Assembly: GCA_020725555.1 (NCBI GenBank) | Contig: DYEU01000002.1 | Location: 1-53,430 of the forward strand | From: Desulfatibacillum sp. | Lineage (GTDB): Bacteria > Desulfobacterota > Desulfobacteria > Desulfobacterales > SpSt-501 | Length of the DNA: 53,430 nt | Direction of reading: 5' to 3' | Part shown: piece after piece, positions 40,370 through 49,852 of the stretch | How the letters are laid out: each line of letters opens with the position of its first letter | How positions within the stretch are numbered: position 1 is the stretch's first letter | Notes under the pieces: generated by a model | What the model was told of the DNA's origin: nothing | The model's database searches: none | What the model saw: only the letters and a program-made list of their open reading frames with translations | Translations under genes and position numbers: made by a program

Positions 40370-40942
40370 ATGAAGGTGCTCTGGGCCCCCTGGAGGATCG
40401 ACTACATTCTGGGCGAAAAGGAAGAGGGCTGCGTCTTCTGCAAGGCCGACGGCGCCGAAGCCGAGCTGACCCTCTTCCGGGGGGCGAGGACGCTTGTTCT
40501 GATGAACAAGTTCCCCTACAACAACGGGCACCTCCTGGTCGCCCCGCGCCGCCACGTGGCCGGGCTCGAGGAACTCGACCCGGAAGAGATGCGGGAGCTC
40601 ATGCAGACGGTTTCGCGATCGGTTGCGGCGCTCAAGGCCGCCATGCGGCCCGACGGGTTTAACATCGGGCTGAACCTCGGCCGCGTCGCTGGTGCGGGGA
40701 TCGAAGAGCATCTTCACATTCACGTCGTGCCGCGCTGGTTCGGCGACACCAACGCGCTCGCGGTGATCGACGACGTGCGGGTCATCCCGCAGCACCTGCG
40801 GGAGACCTGCGCCCTGCTCAAGCCGCACTTCGCCGAAAGCGACGCCGCGGACACCCGCCCGCGTCCCCGCCCGGGCGCCGGTGCCGGCAGGCGGAGCGCC
40901 GGCCGCACCGCCCCGCAGAGCTCGAACCCCCGCCGCACCTGA
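40370..40942 (+). CDS. HIT-family hydrolase/phosphorylase (AP4A-type)
   Basis: A 190-residue HIT protein. The catalytic H114-x-H116-x-H118 lies in EEHLHIHVVPRW. The C21-x2-C24 pair (GCVFCKA) with H54 and H114 is expected to bind zinc, as in the AP4A phosphorylase-like branch. APWRIDYI and FPYNNGHLLVAPRRHV are also typical. It cleaves dinucleoside polyphosphates or nucleotide-linked adducts. The C-terminal 30 residues are Arg/Pro/Ala-rich and low in complexity. ATG 40370 follows CGAGG, 97 bases after the HD gene. Confidence 0.92.
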   Translation: MKVLWAPWRIDYILGEKEEGCVFCKADGAEAELTLFRGARTLVLMNKFPYNNGHLLVAPRRHVAGLEELDPEEMRELMQTVSRSVAALKAAMRPDGFNIGLNLGRVAGAGIEEHLHIHVVPRWFGDTNALAVIDDVRVIPQHLRETCALLKPHFAESDAADTRPRPRPGAGAGRRSAGRTAPQSSNPRRT

Positions 40943-40989
40943 CGAGACCCGGCGGGCATCCGGAACCTGACGATCGCGGAGCCTGGATC

Positions 40990-41379
40990 ATGAACAAAGT
41001 GAAGCTCATCCTCTGGCTGTTGATCGCGGTGCTGCTCGCCGTGGTGTTTTACCAGAACGAGGAGTTCTGCCTGAACACCGCCCAGAGCCTGAGGATCCAT
41101 CTCTACGTCTTTCCCGAATACACCTCGCCCAGCCTGCCCGTTGCCGTCTTTTTCGTGGTCTTCTTTCTCTTCGGGGCGGTCGTCTCCTGGCTCTTCGGGC
41201 TGGCCGCGCGCTTCCGGCTGCGCCGTGCGATCCGGCATCTCGAGCAGGCGCGCTCGGCCCAGGAGAAGGAGATCGCCGGCCTGCGCGAGGAGATCGCCGG
41301 GCTGAAGGGCGGCCCGCCGCCCTACCTCGGCGGCGAGGCGGAGGAATCTTCGATCACCTCGCCGTTGAAGCCGGCCTGA
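40990..41379 (+). CDS. LapA-family membrane protein (DUF1049)
   Basis: A 129-residue inner-membrane protein with two helices (about 5-20 and 48-73) and a cytoplasmic coiled coil (RRAIRHLEQARSAQEKEIAGL). VVFYQNEEFCLNTAQSLRIHLYVFPEYTSPSLPVAVFFVVFFLFGAVVSW is the LapA arrangement. In enterobacteria LapA works with LapB in LPS assembly, and no lapB is next to it here. It lies between the HIT and mutS genes. Confidence 0.82.
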   Translation: MNKVKLILWLLIAVLLAVVFYQNEEFCLNTAQSLRIHLYVFPEYTSPSLPVAVFFVVFFLFGAVVSWLFGLAARFRLRRAIRHLEQARSAQEKEIAGLREEIAGLKGGPPPYLGGEAEESSITSPLKPA

Positions 41380-41410
41380 TTCCCCCCGATCCGACGCCGG
41401 TTCCGGGTTC

Positions 41411-44035
41411 ATGGGCACCGCCAAACCCACCCCCGTCATGCAGCAGTACCTCGCGGTGAAGCGCGAGCACCCGGAGGCGATCGTCTTTTTCCGCATGGGG
41501 GATTTCTACGAGATGTTCTACGAGGACGCCGAGGTCGCCTCGCGCGAGCTCGAAATCGCCCTCACCTCGCGCAACAAGAACGAGGAATCCCCCGTGCCCA
41601 TGTGCGGCGTTCCCTGCCGCTCGGCCTCCGGCTACATCGCCCGGCTGATCGAGCGCGGCTACAAGGTGGCCCTCTGCGACCAGATGGAGGAGGCCTCCGC
41701 CGCGAAGGGGCTTGTCCGGCGCGAGGTGGTGCGGGTCATCACCCCGGGCATGATCCTCGACGAGGAGTTCCTGGACGCGCGGGTCCCCAATTTTCTCGCC
41801 GCCCTCGCCCACACCGGCGGGCTCTGGGGGCTCGCCCGGCTCGATCTCTCCACCGGGGAATTCCGCGCCACGGAGAGCGAGCGGCCGGAGGCGATCGAGG
41901 AGGAGTCCCGCCGCATCGCCCCGCGCGAGATCCTGCTGCCGGAGGCCGCCCGCAACGACGAGCGCGCCTCCTGGATCCGCCGGGCCTTCCCGGATTCGGC
42001 CTTCAGCTACCTCGAAGACCGCGCCTTCGAGGTGGCGCGGGCGCGCGAGTACCTGGCCGGCCATTTCGGCACGCTCAACCTGGAAGGCTTCGGCTGCGGC
42101 CAGCTGCGCGCGGCGGTCGCCGCCGCCGGGGCGCTGCTGCGCTACGTCGCCGAGTCCCAGAAGCAGAAGACCGGCCACATCGTGCGGCTCGAGCCCTACG
42201 TCCTCGAGGAGGCGCTGCTGATCGACGAGCAAAGCCGCAGGAACCTCGAGCTCGTCCAGGGGATGAAGAGCGGCGCGCGGCGGGGCAGCCTGCTCGCGGT
42301 GATCGACCGCACCGTCACCCCCCTGGGCGCGCGCACCCTGCGGCAGTGGCTGCTCTACCCGCTGCTGCGCCGGGAGGAGATCGAGCGGCGCCTCGATGCC
42401 GTCGCCGAGGCGCTCGAGCAGGCCTCGGCGCGGCGGAGGCTCCGCGGGCTGCTCGAGCGGGTCCACGACCTCGAGCGGCTGGGAAGCCGGGTGGTCATGG
42501 GCCAGGCGAACGCACGGGATCTTCTCGCCCTGGGCCGGTCGCTCGAGGTCCTGCCGGAGCTTTGCCGGGAGCTCGCGGGCCTTGCCTCCGAGCTCTACCG
42601 CCCCGCGGAGTCCTTCGAGGATCTCCGGGATCTCGGGCGCACCATCGCGGCCGCGATCCGGGAGGACGCCCCGCCGGTCCTGAACGAGGGGGGCCTCATC
42701 CGGCCCGGCTACTCGGCCGAGCTGGACGCGCTCGCCCGCATCGCCACCGACGCCCGCGGCGTTCTCGCGAGCCTCGAGGCCCGGGAGCGCGAGGCGACCG
42801 GGATCGCAACGCTCAAGGTGGGCTACAACCGCGTCTTCGGCTACTACATCGAGGTGCCCCGCTCGCGGGTGAAGGATGCGCCCGCGCACTACATCCGCAA
42901 GCAGACGCTCGTCAACGCCGAGCGCTTCATCACCGAGGAGCTGAAGGATTTCGAGGCGAGGGCGCTCGGCGCCGAGCAGGAGCGGGTCGCGCTCGAGACG
43001 CGCCTCTTCCTCGAGCTCCGCCAGGAGGCCGCGCGACGCCACCCCTCGATCCAGGCGGCGGCGAGGATCGTCTCCCGCGTGGACGCTCTCCTGGCGCTCG
43101 CCGAGACGGCCGAGCGGCTGGGCTACAGCCGGCCCGCGATGTTCGAGGACGGCCGGCTGCGCATCGAGGACGGCCGCCACCCGGTCATCGAGACCCTGAT
43201 CCCGGGCGGCCGTTTCGTGCCCAACTCGATCACCCTCGACGATAGCGAAAACCAGGTCCTCATCATCACCGGCCCCAACATGGCCGGCAAATCGACCGTG
43301 CTGCGCCAGACGGCGCTCATCGCCATCCTCGCCCAGATGGGCTCCTTCGTCCCCGCGCGGCGCGCCGAGGTGGGGATTCTCGACCGGGTCTTCACCCGCG
43401 TCGGCGCGCTCGACAACCTCGCCGAGGGCCAGAGCACCTTCATGGTGGAGATGCAGGAGACTGCGAACATCCTGAACAACGCGACCGCCCGCAGCCTCGT
43501 GGTTCTCGACGAGATCGGCCGCGGGACGAGCACCTACGACGGCCTCAGCATCGCCTGGGCGGTGGCCGAGCACCTGCACGACTGGAAGGGGCGGGGGGTG
43601 AAGACGCTGTTTGCGACCCACTACCACGAGCTGACCGAGCTCGCCGACCTCAAGCCGCGAGTCCGCAACTTCAACATCGCCGTCCGGGAGTGGAACGACG
43701 ACATCATCTTCCTCCACAAGCTCGTCCCCGGCGGGACCAACCGCAGCTACGGCATCCAGGTCGCCCGGCTCGCCGGTGTTCCAGGGCCGGTGATCGAGCG
43801 GGCCAAGGCGATCCTGCGGCGGATCGAACGCGAGGGGCATGTCCGCCTGGGAAAGAAGGAAGCGGCAAAGCCCCCCGTCCCCCTCGCCCTCCCCGTGCAG
43901 CTCGATCTCTTCGCCGGCGAGGAAAAGGACGTTCTCGAGGAGTTGCGCCGCATCGACATCGACCGCCTCACCCCTCTCGAGGCGATGAACCTGCTGCATC
44001 GCCTCCAGGAGAAGCTCGGCGGGAAGCGGCCCTGA
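41411..44035 (+). CDS. mutS: DNA mismatch repair protein MutS
   Basis: MutS recognises mismatches and hands over to MutL. The 874-residue protein has the mismatch-contact F32-Y33-E34 (GDFYEMFYEDA), the lever/clamp helices, and the ATPase domain with Walker A GPNMAGKST at about 621. Walker B with signature is VVLDEIGRGTSTYDG at about 695-709, followed by FATHYHELTEL. Length is as in E. coli (about 850). It lies 31 bases after lapA and is followed by the amidase gene after 87 bases. Confidence 0.98.
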   Translation: MGTAKPTPVMQQYLAVKREHPEAIVFFRMGDFYEMFYEDAEVASRELEIALTSRNKNEESPVPMCGVPCRSASGYIARLIERGYKVALCDQMEEASAAKGLVRREVVRVITPGMILDEEFLDARVPNFLAALAHTGGLWGLARLDLSTGEFRATESERPEAIEEESRRIAPREILLPEAARNDERASWIRRAFPDSAFSYLEDRAFEVARAREYLAGHFGTLNLEGFGCGQLRAAVAAAGALLRYVAESQKQKTGHIVRLEPYVLEEALLIDEQSRRNLELVQGMKSGARRGSLLAVIDRTVTPLGARTLRQWLLYPLLRREEIERRLDAVAEALEQASARRRLRGLLERVHDLERLGSRVVMGQANARDLLALGRSLEVLPELCRELAGLASELYRPAESFEDLRDLGRTIAAAIREDAPPVLNEGGLIRPGYSAELDALARIATDARGVLASLEAREREATGIATLKVGYNRVFGYYIEVPRSRVKDAPAHYIRKQTLVNAERFITEELKDFEARALGAEQERVALETRLFLELRQEAARRHPSIQAAARIVSRVDALLALAETAERLGYSRPAMFEDGRLRIEDGRHPVIETLIPGGRFVPNSITLDDSENQVLIITGPNMAGKSTVLRQTALIAILAQMGSFVPARRAEVGILDRVFTRVGALDNLAEGQSTFMVEMQETANILNNATARSLVVLDEIGRGTSTYDGLSIAWAVAEHLHDWKGRGVKTLFATHYHELTELADLKPRVRNFNIAVREWNDDIIFLHKLVPGGTNRSYGIQVARLAGVPGPVIERAKAILRRIEREGHVRLGKKEAAKPPVPLALPVQLDLFAGEEKDVLEELRRIDIDRLTPLEAMNLLHRLQEKLGGKRP

Positions 44036-44122
44036 GGCCGCTTATGGGCCCGGGGCGAGGAGAGGCAAGCCGGGTGAGGATCCGGGTGGAAATGCGGCGT
44101 CGTTTGCGCTACACTTTTTGAA

Positions 44123-46282
44123 ATGTTCACCCGAGGCGCCATTTCATTTCCGGCTCTTTTGCTGGCCGTTCTCGCGGGGCTGGGTTGCGGGGTTTTTCCC
44201 GCCGCGGCCCGGGCCGGCAAGGCCTCCGCGGCCGGCGAGGCCTTTTTCGAGGCCGAGGCCTGCGCGCGCGAGGTCCGCCGCAACCCGGCGAAAGCCCGGC
44301 AGCCGGCCGCCTGGGGCGCCTGCATCGAGCAATTCCAGGCCGTCTACCGGCAGGACCCCAAGGGGCCCTTTGCGCCCGCAAGCCTCTTCCAGATCGGGAC
44401 CCTCCATGCCGACCTCTACCGCCGCTTCGGCGGCGAGGCCGACCGGCGCAGCGCAATCGAGCACTTCGAAACCATCCCCAAGCGGTTCCCGTCGAGCGCC
44501 TACCGCGCCCGCGCCGCAGGGGAGCTCGAGAAGCTCCGGGCGGAGGCCGCCGCGGGTGCGCCGCCCCGGGAGAGCCCCCCGCCGGCGGCGGCCGCGAAGC
44601 CCCTCCCCGCGCGGCCTGAGCCCAAGCCGGCCACGCCGAAGGAGCCTTCCCCCTCGCCCCAGACCCGGGAGCAGCTGGCCCGCGCGGAGGCGTGCTTCAA
44701 GCAGCTCTCCGGGAAAAAACCGACCGAGAACACGCGCCGCGAATGGATGCTCTGTATCGGCCGCTTCCGCAACGTCTATCTGAACGAGCCCTCGGGCAGC
44801 CTCGCCGCGCAGGCGCTCTACCACGAGGGGCTCCTCTACCGGGACCTGCACCGGGGTCTCAAGTTCAACTCCGACCTGCGGGCGGCGGCCGAGAACTTCG
44901 AGAAGATCAAAACCGCGTTCCCCGACCACCCCGTCGCCGCCAAGGCGGAGAAGGAGCTCCAGGCGCTTCCCCGCACGCGGCCGCCCGCTCCGATCGCCCG
45001 GCGGCCGCCATCGCCGCCTGCCGAGCAGGCGCGGCCGGAGCCGCAGGCCCCCTCGGCCCCGGCCGCGGAGCCGGGCGACGTCCCTGCCGCCGCCGCCGAG
45101 GCGGGCGAGGAGGGCCTGGCCGTCGTGCAGGACGTCAAGCACTGGTCCAACCCGGACTACACCCGGGTCGTCGTCTATGTCGACCGCGAGACCGAGTACT
45201 CCCATCGGCTCCTCAGGCGCGATCCGGCGATCGACAAGCCGCCCCGGCTCTACGTGGATCTCGCGCAGGCCACGCTTGCCGAAGGAAGACAGCGCACGAT
45301 CCCCATTCACGACGACCTCCTGAGCGACGCCCGGGCGGCCCGCTACACGCCGGACTCGGTGCGCGTCGTCGTCGACATCAAGTCGTTTGAGACCTACAAG
45401 GTCTTCTCGCTCCGCGACCCCTTCCGCATCGTGATCGACGTGTGGGGGAAAAACGGGGCCCAGGCCGCGGCCCCGGGGGATCCGGCCGGTGTCGCCCCGC
45501 CCGCCCCGCCGGCCGATCGCGCCGGCAAGGTGCCGCGCGGGGCGATCGCCCGGCAGCTCGCGCTCGGCGTGCGGCGCATCGTGATCGACCCCGGCCACGG
45601 CGGCAAGGACTTCGGCGCCCCGGGCTTCATCCCCGGCGTGCACGAGAAGGACGTCGTGCTGCAGATCGCCCGGCGCACGGCGAGAAAGATCCGCGAGGAG
45701 CTCAACCTCGAGGCGATCCTCACGCGAAACGAGGACCGCTACCTCACCCTCGAGGAGCGAACCGCCTTCGCCAACACCCAGCGGGCCGACCTCTTCGTCT
45801 CCATCCACACGAACGCCTCGCGCGACCCGCGCGCCTACGGCACCGAGACCTATTTTCTGAACCTCGCCACCGACGACGAGGCGATCCGGGTCGCCGCCAT
45901 GGAAAACGCGACCTCGACCAAGAACATCAGCGATCTCCACTCCATCCTGAACGAGCTCTTGCGCAACGCGAAGATCAACGAGTCGAGCCGGCTCGCCGAG
46001 ATGGTCCAGGCGACGCTCGTCCGGAACCTCGAGCGAAACGGCTACAGCCGGGTCAAGGACAAGGGGGTCAAGCAGGCGCCGTTCTACGTGCTTCTCGGGG
46101 CGCGGATGCCCTCGATCCTGGTCGAGACGGCCTTCATCAGCAACCGCGAGGAGTGCCGGCTGCTCACGACCCCGGCCTTCCAGGAGCACCTGGCCGAGGC
46201 GATTGTGCACGGCATCCGCGCCTATATCCGCGAAATCCAACCGACGGCGTTCGAAGCGCCCGCCGCCGGGCCGTCCGGCTGA
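44123..46282 (+). CDS. N-acetylmuramoyl-L-alanine amidase (AmiC type) with duplicated N-terminal modules
   Basis: A periplasmic amidase that splits daughter-cell peptidoglycan. The 719-residue protein has a signal peptide (1-31), two related helical modules (about 45-140 and 188-282) separated by a Pro/Ala-rich linker, an AMIN domain (about 333-445) and an Amidase_3 domain (488-705). Zinc/catalytic residues are H492 in IDPGHGGKD, the Glu in GVHEKDVV, the His in SIHTNAS and E668 in LVETAFISN. Each N-terminal module carries two Cys exactly 20 apart (C47/C67 and C191/C211), before W-x2-C and a TPR-like helix pair. The AMIN domain targets septum or peptidoglycan. Confidence 0.94.
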   Translation: MFTRGAISFPALLLAVLAGLGCGVFPAAARAGKASAAGEAFFEAEACAREVRRNPAKARQPAAWGACIEQFQAVYRQDPKGPFAPASLFQIGTLHADLYRRFGGEADRRSAIEHFETIPKRFPSSAYRARAAGELEKLRAEAAAGAPPRESPPPAAAAKPLPARPEPKPATPKEPSPSPQTREQLARAEACFKQLSGKKPTENTRREWMLCIGRFRNVYLNEPSGSLAAQALYHEGLLYRDLHRGLKFNSDLRAAAENFEKIKTAFPDHPVAAKAEKELQALPRTRPPAPIARRPPSPPAEQARPEPQAPSAPAAEPGDVPAAAAEAGEEGLAVVQDVKHWSNPDYTRVVVYVDRETEYSHRLLRRDPAIDKPPRLYVDLAQATLAEGRQRTIPIHDDLLSDARAARYTPDSVRVVVDIKSFETYKVFSLRDPFRIVIDVWGKNGAQAAAPGDPAGVAPPAPPADRAGKVPRGAIARQLALGVRRIVIDPGHGGKDFGAPGFIPGVHEKDVVLQIARRTARKIREELNLEAILTRNEDRYLTLEERTAFANTQRADLFVSIHTNASRDPRAYGTETYFLNLATDDEAIRVAAMENATSTKNISDLHSILNELLRNAKINESSRLAEMVQATLVRNLERNGYSRVKDKGVKQAPFYVLLGARMPSILVETAFISNREECRLLTTPAFQEHLAEAIVHGIRAYIREIQPTAFEAPAAGPSG

Positions 46283-46331
46283 GCGCGGCCTTTGCCGGGG
46301 CGAGGCGAACCGTCAACCAGAGGAGGAGGGG

Positions 46332-47135
46332 ATGAGCTACGAGAACATCCGGCTCGAGCAGGAAGCGGGGATCGCGACCATCACCTTCGACCGGCCGAAG
46401 GCCCTGAACGCCCTGAACCGGGCGCTGCTCGGCGAGCTGGCCCAGGCGCTCGGAAAGCTCGCGGAAGACGAATCGGTGCGGGTGCTTGTGCTCACCGGGG
46501 CGGGCGAGAAGGCCTTCGTCGCCGGGGCGGACATCGGTGAGCTGGCCACCTTCGGGCCGCTCGAGGCGAAATGGTTTTCGCGCATGGGCCACGAGGTGAT
46601 CGGCAGGCTCCAAGAGCTCCCCATCCCCGTGATCGCCGCCGTGAACGGCTACGCGCTCGGCGGGGGGACCGAGATCGCGCTCGCCTGCGATTTCATCTAT
46701 GCCGCGGACAGCGCCCGCTTCGGCCTGCCCGAGATCACGCTCGGACTCATCCCGGGGTTCGGCGGCACCCAGCGGCTGCCGCGGCTGATCGGGCCGGCGG
46801 CCGCCAAGGAGCTGATCTTCACCGGCCGCATGATCGCCGCCGAGGAGGCGCTGCGCTTGGGCATCGTGAATCGCGTCGTCCCGGCCGCGGAGCTGATGGC
46901 CGAGGTGCGCAAGACGGCGCTCGAGGCGGCCGCCAAGGGGCGCGTGGCGCTCCGTGCCGCCAAGGAGGCGGTGAACCACGGGTTGGGTGTCGATCTCGCG
47001 ACGGGCTGCCGCCTCGAGGTGGACGCCTTCTCCCTCGTGTTCGCCAGCCCCGACGCCCGCGAGGGAACCCGCGCCTTTCTCGAAAAACGAAAGCCCGTTT
47101 TCCGCGGCCGGTTCAAGGAAGACCCCCCGGCGTGA
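46332..47135 (+). CDS. Enoyl-CoA hydratase
   Basis: It hydrates trans-2-enoyl-CoA to 3-hydroxyacyl-CoA in fatty or short-chain acid metabolism. The 267-residue crotonase keeps both catalytic glutamates: GGGTEIALACD and FGLPEITLGLIPGFGGTQRLPRLIG. KAFVAGADIGEL forms the oxyanion hole. ATG 46332 follows a very strong AGGAGGAGGGG. No thiolase or dehydrogenase gene is adjacent, so the pathway is open. Its stop overlaps a possible GTG start of the next gene. Confidence 0.93.
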   Translation: MSYENIRLEQEAGIATITFDRPKALNALNRALLGELAQALGKLAEDESVRVLVLTGAGEKAFVAGADIGELATFGPLEAKWFSRMGHEVIGRLQELPIPVIAAVNGYALGGGTEIALACDFIYAADSARFGLPEITLGLIPGFGGTQRLPRLIGPAAAKELIFTGRMIAAEEALRLGIVNRVVPAAELMAEVRKTALEAAAKGRVALRAAKEAVNHGLGVDLATGCRLEVDAFSLVFASPDAREGTRAFLEKRKPVFRGRFKEDPPA

Positions 47136-47137
47136 CG

Positions 47138-47380
47138 ATGGGCCCCGAACTGCGCTCGCGGCTGCAGCTGGTCTGGGGGGTGATCCTCGCGCTGACCGGC
47201 GTGGGGCTGCTCTTCCGCATCCCTCAGGTCATGCCCCGGATCCGGGAGATCGATTCCTTCGCGGGCGTTTTGCCCTTCATCGTCTTCTGCTTCTACTTCA
47301 TGGCCGCGGTCCTGATCGGCGGCGGGGTGAAAAAGATCTACGCCCATTTCCGCCGCCGAACCGACCCCCCGCCGCGCTGA
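47138..47380 (+). CDS. Small membrane protein, 80 aa
   Basis: Two hydrophobic helices (about 10-27 and 43-62) flank a short charged loop (PRIREIDS), with a basic C-terminus (KKIYAHFRRRT). No family is recognised. ATG 47138 lies three bases after the hydratase stop; an in-frame GTG at 47132 would overlap that stop (GTGA) and add two residues. It is the last gene of the plus-strand train. A 42-base GC-rich hairpin-like gap separates it from the convergent M48 gene. Confidence 0.7.
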   Translation: MGPELRSRLQLVWGVILALTGVGLLFRIPQVMPRIREIDSFAGVLPFIVFCFYFMAAVLIGGGVKKIYAHFRRRTDPPPR

Positions 47381-47422
47381 AGCCGCCCGGCGGCCGGGTC
47401 TCGTGCCCGGCCCGCCTGGGCG

Positions 47423-49255
47423 TCAGGGTCCCCCCCGCGCTTTTTCGCGGAACTTCCGAAGCTGGTCCTCGTAGTGCCGGCGGTCGCCCGCGGCGAGGCG
47501 CAAGGCGCGCTCGCCGGCGGCGAGCGCCTCCTCGTAGCGCCCGTTTACGAAGTAGCTCTCGGCCAGGGTGTCGAGGATGAAGGAGGACTCCTGCAGCCGG
47601 GCCGCCTCCAGGGCGAGCGCCAGGGCGCGGGGCGGGTCCCGCAGGCGCTCCTCTTCGCAGGTGGCGAGCAGCCAGGCGAGGTTGTTCAGGACGACCGGGT
47701 TGTCCGGTTTGCGCAGGAGCGAGGCCTCCCAGGCGAGGCGGGCTTCCTCCCAGTTGCGACGGCGGTATTGCAGATCCCCCAGCATGCCGTAAAGGCTTGC
47801 GCTGTGGGGGTTTTTCGCGATTTCGCGCTCGAGCAGGGTCGTGAAGAGATGGTCGCTCATGCGTGCGCCGACGGTCCCCAGGTTCACCTGGTAGCCCACG
47901 ACCGCAAGCAGGGCGAGCACGACGAGGTAGAGGCCGATGGCGCGGCGCACGCGGCGGTCGTGGCGGACAAGCCGCCTGGGGTCCGCCTCGCAGGCGAGCA
48001 GAAACTCGATCCGCTGCCGGATGCTGAAATGGTGCCAGTTCGGCCGGTCGGGGGACTGGCGGCTTGCGGCGGCGATTTTCTCGAGCGTCGTCACCAGGGG
48101 CCGCGCCGTCGGCAGCAGGCGGAAGACGTAGCCGTCGGCCTGGCGCTCGAAGTTGCGCATGAAGAAGCCGAAGACGAAGCGGAAATAGACCAGAAAGACC
48201 CCCAGGATGGCCGCGCTGAAGACGACCGAGACGAGCGTCGCCTGGGACAGGCCGCTGCGGCGGAAGGCCTCCCAGAGGGGATCGGTGTAGAGCATCCCGT
48301 AGAGGAAGAGATCGTAGAACACGAGGGACAGCAGAAGGTAGCCGGCGAAGAAGAGGAGGTAAAAGAGCAGGTGCCGCCTCTTCACGTGGCCGATTTCATG
48401 GGCCATCACGGCGTCGAGCTCCTCGGGCTCGAGGACCTCGAGGAGCGAGGGGGTGACGAGGATGTAGCGGAAGCGTCGGGCGAGACCCATCACCCCGGCG
48501 GTGATCATGCGGCCGCCGAAGAGCGGCCAGTGAAGGATGTCGGCGAAGGCAAGGCCCGCCCGGCGGCAGAGCGCCTCGATCCGCGCCCTTGCCGGCCCCG
48601 CGGCAAGCGGCCGGCAGCGCCAGAAGCGCTTGATAAAGGCCGGGGCGACGATCGCCGTGCCCAGGAGAAAGGCGCTGAAGACGCCGATCTGGCCCTCGGT
48701 CGTCTCCAGGATGCGTCGCACGGGGCCGGGGGCGAAGGCGTTCAGGAGATCGAGCGTCCCCGAAAGGGCAAGCCAGGGTAGCAGCACCGGGAGCGCAAAG
48801 GAGATGTTGGAGGTGACGTACTCGCCGCGGCCGAAATCGGGCCGGTAGATTCGGCGGTAGGCGGAAAAGCCGGCCGACCAGGCGAGCGCGAGGAAGCCCG
48901 TGAAGAGGGCGAGAAAGACCATCGCCTGGAGCGTAGCGACGCGGCCGACGAGGGGCAGCCGCTCGAGGAGCGCGGGAAGCGAAAGCCCATAGATCGCGAC
49001 CGCGTAAACCCCGACCGCGAGAAGCGAGCATCGCAGGAGCGCCGCCTGGAATTGCTGGTCGGCGACGGGCTCCGGCGCATGCCGCGCCAGCGCCTCGATC
49101 CGCCGGAAGGAAAACAGGGCGTAGAACGCGTAGGCGCCGCAGAGGAGGAGAAAGAAGGCGAGCGTTTCGGCGGTCCCCAGGCCCGGCTCCTCCGTGGGGT
49201 GGTAGGTCGAGTAGATCAGCAGCGCGACGATGAAGTAGAGGAAGTTCCCGAACAT
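47423..49255 (-). CDS. M48-family membrane metallopeptidase with C-terminal TPR
   Basis: A 610-residue, HtpX/Ste24-like inner-membrane protease for membrane-protein quality control. About five hydrophobic helices precede the zinc motif H286-E-x2-H290 (AVMAHEIGHVKRRH), with the third ligand in RNFERQADGYVF. After more helices, the last 140 residues form TPR-like repeats (NPHSASLYGMLGDLQYRRRNWEEARLAWE and NGRYEEALAAGERALRLAAGD), probably to dock substrates. It starts nine bases after queH and ends the maf-yggS-queH operon. Confidence 0.9.
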   Translation of the reverse strand: MFGNFLYFIVALLIYSTYHPTEEPGLGTAETLAFFLLLCGAYAFYALFSFRRIEALARHAPEPVADQQFQAALLRCSLLAVGVYAVAIYGLSLPALLERLPLVGRVATLQAMVFLALFTGFLALAWSAGFSAYRRIYRPDFGRGEYVTSNISFALPVLLPWLALSGTLDLLNAFAPGPVRRILETTEGQIGVFSAFLLGTAIVAPAFIKRFWRCRPLAAGPARARIEALCRRAGLAFADILHWPLFGGRMITAGVMGLARRFRYILVTPSLLEVLEPEELDAVMAHEIGHVKRRHLLFYLLFFAGYLLLSLVFYDLFLYGMLYTDPLWEAFRRSGLSQATLVSVVFSAAILGVFLVYFRFVFGFFMRNFERQADGYVFRLLPTARPLVTTLEKIAAASRQSPDRPNWHHFSIRQRIEFLLACEADPRRLVRHDRRVRRAIGLYLVVLALLAVVGYQVNLGTVGARMSDHLFTTLLEREIAKNPHSASLYGMLGDLQYRRRNWEEARLAWEASLLRKPDNPVVLNNLAWLLATCEEERLRDPPRALALALEAARLQESSFILDTLAESYFVNGRYEEALAAGERALRLAAGDRRHYEDQLRKFREKARGGP

Positions 49256-49264
49256 CGGCCGGCT

Positions 49265-49852
49265 TCAGCGGGTGCGCCCGGGAGCAGGCGGGGCGGGGGG
49301 GGCGGGGGCCTTGCTCTTTCGGGCCCCCCGCAGGAAGCGCTCTTTTTCGCTGTAGATGCAGCCGCAGTACTTCTGGCGGTACATCCCGAGCCGGCGCGAC
49401 TCGGCCACCCCTTCGTCCCAGCCGTCGCGGAAGTCCCGGTAGAGGAAGGCAATGCCCGCCTCGCGACCGACCGCCTCGCCCATCGCGCGGATCACCTCGT
49501 GGGGCTGGTAACGGCTGTAGAGGAGGGTCGTCGAAAAGGCCTCGCAGGAGGCCTCGCGGGCGACCGCCGCGGACGCCCGGAGACGTTCGCGGAAACAAAT
49601 GCGGCAGCGGTCGGCCTCGCGGAAGGCAACCCGTCGGAGATACCCCTCGAGATCGTAGCCGGGGGAGACGATCACCGGGAGCCCCTCCGCCCCGGCCCAG
49701 GCCAGGAGCGTCTCCTCGCGCAGCCGGCACTCGGTGAAGGGGTGGATGTTGTGGCGGTGGAAATAGCCCGTCACCTCGTTTCCCTCGGCGCGCAGGCGCC
49801 TCAGGGGGACGATCGTGCAGGGGCCGCAGCAGGTGTGCAGGAGAATCTTCAT
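49265..49852 (-). CDS. queH: Epoxyqueuosine reductase QueH
   Basis: QueH performs the last step of queuosine synthesis in tRNA, as a cobalamin-independent alternative to QueG. The 195-residue protein carries the conserved cysteines HTCCGPC at the N-terminus, RCRICFRERL in the middle and QKYCGCIYSEKE near the end, which bind an iron-sulfur cluster and a second iron. The TECRLRE and FSTTLLYSRYQ stretches are also typical. The tail is Ala/Pro-rich. The start overlaps the yggS stop (ATGA). Confidence 0.95.
   Translation of the reverse strand: MKILLHTCCGPCTIVPLRRLRAEGNEVTGYFHRHNIHPFTECRLREETLLAWAGAEGLPVIVSPGYDLEGYLRRVAFREADRCRICFRERLRASAAVAREASCEAFSTTLLYSRYQPHEVIRAMGEAVGREAGIAFLYRDFRDGWDEGVAESRRLGMYRQKYCGCIYSEKERFLRGARKSKAPAPPAPPAPGRTR

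Noticed and set aside
44040-44122. Possible sigma-54 or sigma-70 promoter before the amidase gene (TTTGC, TACACT)
   Set aside because: The GG of the -24 element is not at the right distance and no credible -35 is present.
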